Source: an uncultured Fidelibacterota bacterium (lineage in GTDB: Bacteria > Fidelibacterota > Marinisomatia > Marinisomatales > UBA1611). Taken from it: a stretch of DNA of 5,761 bases. The notes below the pieces were generated by a model, which saw only the letters and a program-made list of their open reading frames with translations, was not told the DNA's origin and made no database searches. The stretch spans positions 1 through 5,761 of the forward strand of contig CALCSS010000023.1 in NCBI GenBank assembly GCA_937893835.1. The letters run 5' to 3'. Of this stretch, positions 1 to 5,761 are shown one piece after another. A program made the translations under genes and the position numbers. Position 1 is the stretch's first letter, and every line of letters begins with the position of its first letter.

Positions 1-490
1 TATGCAATCCGCCTCCTGCGTCTTGGGTGATGCCGCCTTGAAGCCTTAGTACGTCCTTGACCTCCGTCACAGGCATGACATCCAATTCATCTGCAGTGAT
101 CCTTGATTCTGATTGAGTGACATCAAACTGTATGAGTTTACGTTCTGCCCTGACAATGACCTCTGAACCTTCTAGGACAGTAGTTCCAAGGGATGAGTTG
201 TATCTAGTTGTCTTGTCTGTTGATATTTTCACATCTTCAATGACAAGGGTCTCATAGCCTATCATAGAGAATGTTATGGAATATTTACCCGGAGGGATAT
301 TCAGAATGAAATATTCGCCTGATTCATTTGATGCAGTACCAAGATCTGTATCTGATATGATAACATTACACCCAATGAGTGCTTCTCCAGATTCTTTGTC
401 AGATATTAGTCCAGTAAGTTTTCCCGTGGTTCCTCCAAACAGATAGGAAACGACCAGTGACATGAATATTGAAGACCTCAAATAAGTCAT
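1..490 (-). CDS. TonB-dependent outer-membrane receptor, N-terminal part (cut by window edge)
   Basis: Outer-membrane active transporter, here only its first 163 codons plus one base; the open frame has no stop and leaves the window at base 1. Residues 1-23 look like a signal sequence: R5, then a hydrophobic stretch up to about F18, then GGTTG before KLTG. Residues 24-103 form a carboxypeptidase-regulatory-like beta-sandwich, with KLTGLISDKESGEALIGCNV, then GTASNESGEYFILNIPPGKY, then the SMIGYE motif near 75-80. Residues 104-130 are a linker (EGSEVIVRAER). From about 131 the plug domain begins: ITADELDVMPVTEVKDVLRLQGGI, then DAGGGLH at 157-163. The usual SusC linker hallmarks are not seen, so it is a general TonB receptor rather than a clear SusC. 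The start is fixed by an ATGA overlap with the upstream foldase gene; M10 is a possible but less likely start because it would remove the charged n-region. The substrate is inferred from the neighbours to be maltodextrin or cyclodextrin; the sequence alone does not show it. Confidence 0.88.
   Translation of the reverse strand, partial: MTYLRSSIFMSLVVSYLFGGTTGKLTGLISDKESGEALIGCNVIISDTDLGTASNESGEYFILNIPPGKYSITFSMIGYETLVIEDVKISTDKTTRYNSSLGTTVLEGSEVIVRAERKLIQFDVTQSESRITADELDVMPVTEVKDVLRLQGGITQDAGGGLH
487..490 (-). other. ATGA stop/start overlap between foldase and TonB receptor genes
   Basis: On the minus strand the TGA of the parvulin lipoprotein gene and the ATG of the receptor gene share bases in ATGA. 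The 20 bases before the receptor ATG hold no clear Shine-Dalgarno sequence, so translation of the receptor is likely coupled to termination of the foldase. This decides the receptor start. Confidence 0.85.
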
Positions 491-1743
491 GATGTCGCTT
501 CGATCACCATGGGAAAGGATCTTAATTTTGTACTATCGATAAAGATCTCTGAATCCATAGCGATCCTGTCTCTGAATCTGAAATATTCATCTTGCCAATT
601 TATATCATTTGATCGTTCATTTATTCCATGTGTCATCTCTTTCAAGATCAAGGACACGTGCTCTTGCGAAAGAGTATTTTGAAAGGATTTGGATCTGTGC
701 AATTCAAGATCTTCTGCATCTTCGATCATTTTGACTCGAGCCAGAATACCAGACAATGTACTCTTCAATGTCTCTACTGAGTTTATCCTCTCAAATTGTC
801 TCTCTGATAGGGCTGCCATCTCCCAAACACATTCGTCTACTGACCAATTTCCTTTTGTGCTTGTTAGAACGGTGGATCGATCATTTGTCGTACCGCTTTC
901 ATGATATGTCTTTATCTCATCCAATAATCGGACTAGGCCTCTTGCATCGAATTTTATATCAAGTCCTTCAATGACATTGTCTGTAAAATTTCTCAATACG
1001 GACATTCTCTTATAATTGATCACCATGTTTTTTAACCAGTCTTTGCTTAATTGGTAATCCTTCTCAGTGATCAAGAGATCTTTTTCCCTTTCCAATACTT
1101 GTATGATGCTATAGCCTTTTTGTGTCTTTACTGGTCTGGATATCTCACCATCTTGCAATTCAAAGGCCACTATCTCAAATGCAGGATCCAGTTCACCCAT
1201 TCCATGCCATCCAATGTCACCACCATTTTCCTTTAAAATAGAATCCTGAAAACATTCTCTTGCAATTGTCTCCCATTGTACACCAGATCCTAATCTCTCT
1301 TCAATGGAGTGCATGACAGTGATATCAGGAGAATAAAGATGCCTGACATGAAGCCTCGTTTTTGAATGTTTGAACAAGTGCCTTAGCTCATCATCGGAGA
1401 ATGTTATCTTTTTGATGATGCTCATTGCATGATATTCATTCAATAAAAGTTGTTTATATATCTTATCTTTTTGAAAAAGGATATTTGGATCATCATTGAG
1501 TCCTTGTTCCTTTGCGTGGGCAAGTATCAACTTTTCATCGATCATGGAGTTCAAGAACGCATGCCTATTCATCAGGTTGTCCTTTTGATGTGTCTTGTTC
1601 AAGAATGAGGTGTACCTTGGGATAAATGAATTCATGGCAATGTTATCCCCATTCACCATGGCCAGATCGATCATGTCTTCATTTTCACATGAGAGGATCA
1701 AAAATGATACCGTAGTCAGAAGGAGTTGTCTGATGATCATCAT
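487..1743 (-). CDS. Lipoprotein parvulin-type peptidyl-prolyl cis-trans isomerase / SurA-PrsA-like chaperone
   Basis: Probable periplasmic, membrane-anchored foldase that isomerises X-Pro bonds and assists folding of exported proteins (418 residues). The N-terminus is a lipoprotein signal: R5, hydrophobic core 7-17, lipobox LILSC with C19 as the lipidated residue. Residues about 28-125 form a SurA_N-like helical region (NGD at 31-33, LNSMIDEKLILAHAKEQGL at 64-82). The parvulin domain spans about 130-218: HVRHLY at 132-137, GGDIGWHGMGELDPAFE at 174-190, AFELQDGEISRPVKT at 193-207, GYSIIQV at 210-216. These are the standard PpiC/rotamase signatures. Residues 220-418 are an extra, mostly helical part; 297-370 aligns without gaps to 31-104 and looks like a second copy of the N-domain. 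It is the second gene of the operon: 29 bp after the GH13 gene, and its TGA overlaps the receptor ATG. No Shine-Dalgarno sequence precedes it. There are two adjacent ATG codons at the start; the first is used here. The client is unknown; the receptor is the obvious candidate. Confidence 0.9.
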   Translation of the reverse strand: MMIIRQLLLTTVSFLILSCENEDMIDLAMVNGDNIAMNSFIPRYTSFLNKTHQKDNLMNRHAFLNSMIDEKLILAHAKEQGLNDDPNILFQKDKIYKQLLLNEYHAMSIIKKITFSDDELRHLFKHSKTRLHVRHLYSPDITVMHSIEERLGSGVQWETIARECFQDSILKENGGDIGWHGMGELDPAFEIVAFELQDGEISRPVKTQKGYSIIQVLEREKDLLITEKDYQLSKDWLKNMVINYKRMSVLRNFTDNVIEGLDIKFDARGLVRLLDEIKTYHESGTTNDRSTVLTSTKGNWSVDECVWEMAALSERQFERINSVETLKSTLSGILARVKMIEDAEDLELHRSKSFQNTLSQEHVSLILKEMTHGINERSNDINWQDEYFRFRDRIAMDSEIFIDSTKLRSFPMVIEATS

Positions 1744-1772
1744 ATGGTGTTAATGTGGTCGCTCATCATTGA

Positions 1773-3620
1773 TCAATGTATTTCAAATACTATGGCGGTC
1801 TTCCCAGGAATGTCGAGGTTTCTTGATAGATAATATACTCTGTCATTCATGATATTGACACCTTTTGTCCTACCCTTGATCGTCTCGTTGAAGTGATCGG
1901 GGTATATGGTCTTTGGCCTATCATTATTATTTATGATAACCATGACCATCTCTTTCTCATATCTCCTAAAATAGACATAGATTCCATCTTCCACTGGATA
2001 GTGGACCAGATCACCCATGCTCACTGCAAGGTTATGTTTTCTCCAGTTCAACAATCGTTTTAAGAAATTCTGTGCATCAAATTCTTTCTCATTCAGGCCA
2101 TTTCCGGTAAATGCATTCACCTCATCACCCGGCCAACCACCTGGAAAGTCCCTGCGCAGTTCACCATGGTCACCAGTACTGGCCATTGCTATCTCTGTAC
2201 CGTAGTAGACCTGGGGTATGCCTCTAATTGTGCAGATGATGGTCATGGCCATTTTATAAAGGTCCATTCGTTCATTCAATTGAGAATAGATCCTGGTCAT
2301 GTCATGGTTATCGGCAAACACAACTAGATCATATGGGGCGCCATATTGAAAATCATTTGCCAAGATGCGAAATATATCTCCGATACCGCTATTCCAATTG
2401 TCTTTGATCAAGAGTCCATCCACTAGTGCTGCTTGTAATGGAAAATCCATCATACTTGGAATGAAGGATGAATAATCATCATGCCTATTACTCCCTCTTT
2501 GCCAATAGGAGACCATGGTGGGATTGGTAGACCATTCTTCCCCGACAAAATTGAAATTAGGATATTCAATGACTATTCTCTCACTCCAAGCAGAGAGGAA
2601 ATCCTTATCCACATAGGGATATGTATCGATACGAAAACCGGAAAGGTCTGCATATTCTATCCACCAGATTGAATTTTGTATCAGATAGGTGGCAAGTAAC
2701 TTATTTCTCTGATTCAGATCAGGCATGGTCTTTACAAACCAACCATCAGTGAATAGATTTCTTTCAGACTCTGTTAGATGAGGGTCATGCACGGACTCAT
2801 GGACATGATTTGATCTTATGAATTTCCCATTGTTATTGACCCAATCAGGTGTGGGAGGGTCTTTCATCCACCAATGCCCTGAGCCAATATGATTCAATAT
2901 CAGATCCTTTATGACTCCAATGCCTTTTTCACGCGCCTTTTCTGACAATTCTCTATAAAGTTTGTTGCTTCCAAATCGTGGATCTATCTTATAATAGTCG
3001 GTCGTTGAATAGCCGTGATATGAATATGTCCTTTGGTCATTCTCTAGTACTGGATTTAACCATATTTGCGTAAAACCCATTTGTTCCAAATAGTCGAGTC
3101 TGTCAATGATGCCTTGAATGTCACCACCATGCCTTCCATCTTTATTTTTTCTTCTAGCTCTTTCTTTGAGGCCTGATACACTATCATTGTTCATATCACC
3201 ATTGGCATAGCGATCAGGGGTGATCAGATAGATCACGTCCCCGGAATTAAAACCGATTCTGTCCTTGGAATCTGAATCTCTGCCGTATAATACATATCTA
3301 TATTCAGTCTCTACCTTACCCAGACGTGTGAAGAGAATGTCAAAACTTCCCTCTACAGTATTTTCAAGGGATAGATCAATGAAAAGATAATTATTGTTCT
3401 CTACTCTATTTACTCTTTCGATCTCAACACCTTCCTTTTCTATCTGAGGTTGGAGGAAAGATATGTTCTTACCATGTACCATGATCTGTAGTTTGTCCAC
3501 TTCCATTCCAGTCCACCAAAAGGGAGGCTCCAGATGCTCTATGTCATATGCCAGTGCACTTGCATAGAAGCAGATCAATGCTATGATTGTCTTACAGATG
3601 TGTTGCGGATGTCTTATCAT
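1773..3620 (-). CDS. Secreted GH13 alpha-amylase family enzyme, cyclomaltodextrinase/neopullulanase (SusA-like) type
   Basis: Hydrolyses alpha-1,4 (possibly also alpha-1,6) bonds in cyclodextrins, maltodextrins or pullulan, probably in the periplasm (615 residues). Residues 1-24 are a signal peptide, with ALA before Y25 as the likely cut site. Residues about 27-112 form the N-terminal beta domain of cyclomaltodextrinases (LEPPFWWTGM at 30-39, HGKNIS at 49-54). The catalytic barrel spans about 120-530. PDRYANGDMNND (135-146) looks like the calcium loop of this subgroup, and HGGDIQGIIDRLDYL spans 164-178. Conserved regions are DLILNH (239-244), MPDLN (299-303), GFRID with D332 as nucleophile, VGEEW with E361 as acid/base, and FADNHD with D440 as stabiliser; all three catalytic acids are present. 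The C-terminal beta domain spans about 535-615. It is the first gene of the minus-strand operon. No Shine-Dalgarno sequence is visible; the start is chosen because it gives the complete signal peptide. The family is certain; the exact substrate is inferred. Confidence 0.95.
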   Translation of the reverse strand: MIRHPQHICKTIIALICFYASALAYDIEHLEPPFWWTGMEVDKLQIMVHGKNISFLQPQIEKEGVEIERVNRVENNNYLFIDLSLENTVEGSFDILFTRLGKVETEYRYVLYGRDSDSKDRIGFNSGDVIYLITPDRYANGDMNNDSVSGLKERARRKNKDGRHGGDIQGIIDRLDYLEQMGFTQIWLNPVLENDQRTYSYHGYSTTDYYKIDPRFGSNKLYRELSEKAREKGIGVIKDLILNHIGSGHWWMKDPPTPDWVNNNGKFIRSNHVHESVHDPHLTESERNLFTDGWFVKTMPDLNQRNKLLATYLIQNSIWWIEYADLSGFRIDTYPYVDKDFLSAWSERIVIEYPNFNFVGEEWSTNPTMVSYWQRGSNRHDDYSSFIPSMMDFPLQAALVDGLLIKDNWNSGIGDIFRILANDFQYGAPYDLVVFADNHDMTRIYSQLNERMDLYKMAMTIICTIRGIPQVYYGTEIAMASTGDHGELRRDFPGGWPGDEVNAFTGNGLNEKEFDAQNFLKRLLNWRKHNLAVSMGDLVHYPVEDGIYVYFRRYEKEMVMVIINNNDRPKTIYPDHFNETIKGRTKGVNIMNDRVYYLSRNLDIPGKTAIVFEIH

Positions 3621-3649
3621 TGTATATAACTAACTGATTTATTGACCAC

Positions 3650-3700
3650 ATATAGTTAGATTGGCCGTCTAATTATTATCATAAATCTTAATATAGTTAG
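3650..3700. repeat. Direct repeat ATATAGTTAG (two copies, 41 bp apart) with an inverted partial copy nearby
   Basis: The exact 10-mer ATATAGTTAG occurs at 3650-3659 and 3691-3700, start-to-start distance 41 bp, close to four helical turns, so both copies would face the same side of the DNA. Its six-base core appears inverted as CTAACT at 3630-3635. In a control region this could be a pair of protein-binding half-sites, but short AT-rich repeats also arise by chance. Confidence 0.45.
3656..3672. promoter_or_regulatory. Candidate operator: 17-bp imperfect palindrome
   Basis: TTAGATTGGCCGTCTAA has perfect five-base arms (TTAGA / TCTAA) and a matching G/C pair flanking the centre, 12 of 16 non-central positions symmetric. 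It overlaps the first ATATAGTTAG copy and is itself bracketed by GATTTAT at 3636-3642 and ATAAATC at 3681-3687, an inverted pair with nearly the same centre. The size and symmetry would fit a LacI-type or similar dimeric repressor; no regulator is visible, so this is a guess from pattern. Confidence 0.35.
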
Positions 3701-3771
3701 CTGGTTTATTCCTTAAATATTTCAATTTATTATGTTGACGGAGCGGAATGATCACTAGAACATTGTATTAA

Positions 3772-3780
3772 AGAGGAAAG
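3772..3780 (+). promoter_or_regulatory. Ribosome binding site of the GH97 gene
   Basis: AGAGGAAAG lies 7 bases before the ATG at 3788 (the AGAGG part 11 bases before it), an acceptable Shine-Dalgarno match and spacing. It supports the chosen start. The three minus-strand genes have no comparable site. Confidence 0.6.
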
Positions 3781-3787
3781 TATTTTC

Positions 3788-5761
3788 ATGGAAATAAGAA
3801 AAAAAGATATTTTGGCCCCCATTTTATCCATGTTGGTCTTAATGATCTTCATGTCTTGCATGGGTGATAGATTGATCAATGCCAGATCTCCTGATGGTTC
3901 GATAACACTGGAGTTGAGAGACCAGGATGGAATGATCACCTATTCGGTCTTTAAGAATGATAAGGTCATTATTGAGAACTCAATACTTGGAATGAAGACA
4001 GATCAATTTGATTTTTTTGATAATGTCAAGATCATCGACAAGGAGTCTAGAACACATAAGGAGACATGGACTCAGGTTTGGGGGGAGCAAAAAGAAGTCG
4101 TTGATAACCACGAAGAACTGTTTGTTAGGCTTATATCCAATGAAAACAGCCATAAGATGAACCTTCGTTTTAAAGTTTTCAATGATGGCGTTGGCTTTAG
4201 GTATGAGATTCCTGAGCAAGATGGAATTGCTAGTTTTAATATTCTTGATGAATTGACAGAGTTCAATCTTGCTGAGGACTCACCATCTTGGTGGATACCT
4301 GCCTATGCATATCGCAGATATGAGTTCTTATATGCAAATTCATTGATCAGTGAGATCTCAAGAGACAAATTTTCTGAACTTGTTGAGAATTTGAATGGTC
4401 CCAGGATCGGCCCTGAAGCGGTACAGACACCATTTACCATTCAACGAGAGGATGGTATTGCAGTGGCAATTCATGAGGCAAACTTGACCAACTATTCAAG
4501 TATGACATTAAAGGCAAACGGAACAAAGAATATGGAGTGTGATCTCATGCCTTGGTCAGATGGGGTGAAGGTACGGACACAGGCACCAATGAATACTCCA
4601 TGGAGAACGCTCATTATTGGTGAGAGTGCCGCAGACCTTCCGCTTTCCACTTTGACCCTTAATCTGAATGAGCCAAATAAATTAGGAGATACTGATTGGA
4701 TCAAGCCTGGAAAGTATATCGGATTATGGTGGGAGATGATAGGGACCAATCAGTCTACATGGGGCTCTGGTCCTCACCATGGAGCAAGGACAGAACGTGT
4801 CTTGGAGTACATTGATTTTGGTGCAAAGTATGGATTTGATGGATTATTGGTGGAGGGATGGAATACCGGATGGGATGAAAATTGGTGTTGTACCGGAGAG
4901 GGTGAGAGTTTTGGCTTCTATGAACCGCACCCAGATTTTGATAACAAATTGATCGCAGAGTATGCGTGGAAGAATGCAATGCGGATCATTGGTCATCATG
5001 AGACAGGGACACAGATCGATAATTATGAGGATCAGTTGGATAGCGCATTTGCCTATTGTAATCGTAATGGGATTCGTGTCGTCAAGACAGGATATGTAAA
5101 TGACGGTAGTCAGAATATCAAACGCATTGATGAGAATGGCAATGTCCAGAAAGAATGGCATCATGGTCAGTATATGGTGGAGCATTTTCGAAAGGTCTTG
5201 GAGACAGCTGCGAAGTATGAGGTCAGTGTTGTTGTACACGAGCCCATCAAGGATACTGGTATCAGGCGTACCTATCCAAATATGTTATCCAGAGAAGGAG
5301 CGAGAGGGCAGGAGTTCAATGGATTCATGCCGATTGACGCACATAATAAACCAGACCACACAACCATACTTGCTTTCACAAGAATGCTAAGCGGGCCAAT
5401 GGACTACACATCGGGCATTTTCAATCTCAAGGAATATCGGTACAATAGCCCAGATGATAGGACCATAGATACCAAACATCAAATCCCCAGTACCATCGCT
5501 AAGGAACTCGCCCATTACGTGGTGATCTATGCTCCTGTCCAGATGGCGGCGGACCTACCTGAGAATTATAAGGGCAACCCCGCATTCCAATTCATTCTGG
5601 ATGTTCCAACAGATTGGAAGGAGACCAAGGTCTTAAATGGTGAGATCGGAAAATATATTACAACTGTACGTAGAGATCTTAACAGCGAGGATTGGTACCT
5701 TGGAAGCATAACGAATGAGGAATCTCGAACCTTGGACATTGAGATGTCATTTCTTGAAATG
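3788..5761 (+). CDS. susB: GH97 alpha-glucosidase, SusB-like inverting type (3' end cut by window edge)
   Basis: Releases glucose from the non-reducing ends of maltooligosaccharides. 658 codons are present without a stop; SusB proteins are about 700-740 residues, so only part of the C-terminal beta domain is missing. The N-terminus MEIRKKD plus a hydrophobic stretch to C24 resembles a lipoprotein signal, but the box FMSC has F at -3, which is atypical. Residues about 30-295 form the GH97 N-terminal beta-sandwich (SPDGSITLEL, FNDGVGFRYE, SWWIPAYAYRRYE). The barrel spans about 305-575: GKYIGLWWEM (308-317), LLVEGWNTGWD (353-363), GHHETG (402-407), VVVHEPIKDTGIRRTYPN (481-498), SREGARGQEFN (501-511), GPMDYTSG (536-543). 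E485, E503 and E509 have the 18- and 6-residue spacing of SusB E508, E526 and E532, and E356/E405 probably match E391/E439. G435 in VKTGYV sits where retaining members carry an Asp nucleophile, which supports the inverting type. It is divergent from the GH13 operon and is the only gene here with a recognisable ribosome binding site. Confidence 0.95.
   Translation, partial: MEIRKKDILAPILSMLVLMIFMSCMGDRLINARSPDGSITLELRDQDGMITYSVFKNDKVIIENSILGMKTDQFDFFDNVKIIDKESRTHKETWTQVWGEQKEVVDNHEELFVRLISNENSHKMNLRFKVFNDGVGFRYEIPEQDGIASFNILDELTEFNLAEDSPSWWIPAYAYRRYEFLYANSLISEISRDKFSELVENLNGPRIGPEAVQTPFTIQREDGIAVAIHEANLTNYSSMTLKANGTKNMECDLMPWSDGVKVRTQAPMNTPWRTLIIGESAADLPLSTLTLNLNEPNKLGDTDWIKPGKYIGLWWEMIGTNQSTWGSGPHHGARTERVLEYIDFGAKYGFDGLLVEGWNTGWDENWCCTGEGESFGFYEPHPDFDNKLIAEYAWKNAMRIIGHHETGTQIDNYEDQLDSAFAYCNRNGIRVVKTGYVNDGSQNIKRIDENGNVQKEWHHGQYMVEHFRKVLETAAKYEVSVVVHEPIKDTGIRRTYPNMLSREGARGQEFNGFMPIDAHNKPDHTTILAFTRMLSGPMDYTSGIFNLKEYRYNSPDDRTIDTKHQIPSTIAKELAHYVVIYAPVQMAADLPENYKGNPAFQFILDVPTDWKETKVLNGEIGKYITTVRRDLNSEDWYLGSITNEESRTLDIEMSFLEM

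Larger units (their letters stand above)
3621..3787. promoter_or_regulatory. Divergent intergenic control region of the glucan locus
   Basis: This 167-bp AT-rich gap separates the start codons of the divergently read GH13 operon and GH97 gene, so it must hold both promoters unless one lies inside a gene. I searched both strands for sigma-70 (TTGACA/TATAAT) and Bacteroidota-type (TTTG, TAnnTTTG) promoters and found no pair with good spacing: TTGACC at 3642 and TTGACG at 3735 on the plus strand lack a matching -10 at 16-18 bp. The region contains the repeats and palindrome listed separately. A shared regulator is inferred from layout only; no regulator gene is in the window. Confidence 0.7.

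Noticed and set aside
689..1236. Three plus-strand open frames of 61-72 codons opposite the foldase gene
   Set aside because: They overlap each other and lie antisense to the parvulin gene, whose rotamase signatures are clear; their proteins show no family features.
1773..1775. TGA read as a sense codon (recoding or selenocysteine) at the GH13 end
   Set aside because: The GH13 C-terminal beta domain ends normally at VFEIH, the foldase gene also ends in TGA, and no TGA interrupts any conserved domain, so the ordinary code is sufficient.
2017..2672. Two plus-strand open frames of 62-63 codons opposite the GH13 gene
   Set aside because: They are antisense to catalytic regions of the GH13 enzyme, and composition and motifs point only to the minus-strand frame.
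3735..3763. Possible sigma-70 promoter for GH97 starting with TTGACG at 3735
   Set aside because: The hexamer 17 bp downstream is GAACAT, a poor -10, and other spacings also fail, so no promoter was called.
4844..5239. 131-codon open frame on the minus strand inside the GH97 gene
   Set aside because: It lies fully antisense to strongly conserved GH97 barrel motifs, its translation has no recognisable domain, and it has no plausible start context. It is a shadow of the real gene, as are the shorter frames at 3730-3939, 3980-4219, 4492-4749, 4755-4979 and 5100-5390.
1..5761. CRISPR array, tRNA, rRNA, IS element, riboswitch or rho-independent terminator
   Set aside because: Almost all of the window is coding and the single larger gap is 167 bp; I saw no regularly spaced repeats, cloverleaf, transposase, conserved riboswitch core or GC hairpin followed by a T-run.

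Overview
The window carries four protein-coding genes and one divergent intergenic region. Together they look like a compact alpha-glucan (starch, maltodextrin or cyclodextrin) utilisation locus of a Gram-negative bacterium of the FCB superphylum (Bacteroidota, Ignavibacteria or Marinimicrobia-like). The lineage call rests on four things: a GH97 enzyme next to a SusA/neopullulanase-like GH13, a TonB-dependent receptor with an N-terminal carboxypeptidase-regulatory-like (CarboxypepD_reg) domain, lipoproteins of the outer-membrane type, and weak or absent Shine-Dalgarno sequences in front of three of the four genes. GC content is about 40 % by eye. The style of the receptor N-terminus (TTGKL after the signal sequence, a VKDVLRLQGGI plug start and a DAGGGLH run) resembles receptors I associate with Marinimicrobia and related phyla more than classical Bacteroides SusC. 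That is recall, not a database result.

Layout. On the minus strand, reading from about 3620 down to 1, three genes form a probable operon. The first is a secreted GH13 amylase/cyclomaltodextrinase-type enzyme (3620-1773). It is followed after 29 bp by a lipoprotein parvulin-type peptidyl-prolyl isomerase/chaperone (1743-487). An ATGA stop/start overlap then leads into a TonB-dependent outer-membrane receptor that leaves the window at base 1 (N-terminal 163 residues present). On the plus strand, a GH97 alpha-glucosidase (SusB-like) starts at 3788 and runs off the right edge after 658 codons. The 167-bp AT-rich gap 3621-3787 lies between the two divergent transcription units and contains direct repeats, inverted repeats and a 17-bp imperfect palindrome that could bind a shared regulator.

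How the genes may work together (inference). The GH13 enzyme would cut cyclic or linear alpha-1,4-glucans, the receptor would bring oligosaccharides through the outer membrane, GH97 would release glucose from the ends, and the parvulin lipoprotein would help the receptor or the enzymes fold. No SusD-like, regulator, inner-membrane transporter, RNA, CRISPR, IS element or terminator is visible. The most unusual points are the translationally coupled foldase-receptor pair, an apparent internal duplication in the foldase, an in-frame TGA that appears to have cut a second ATGA coupling at the GH13/foldase junction, and a roughly threefold excess of GATC.
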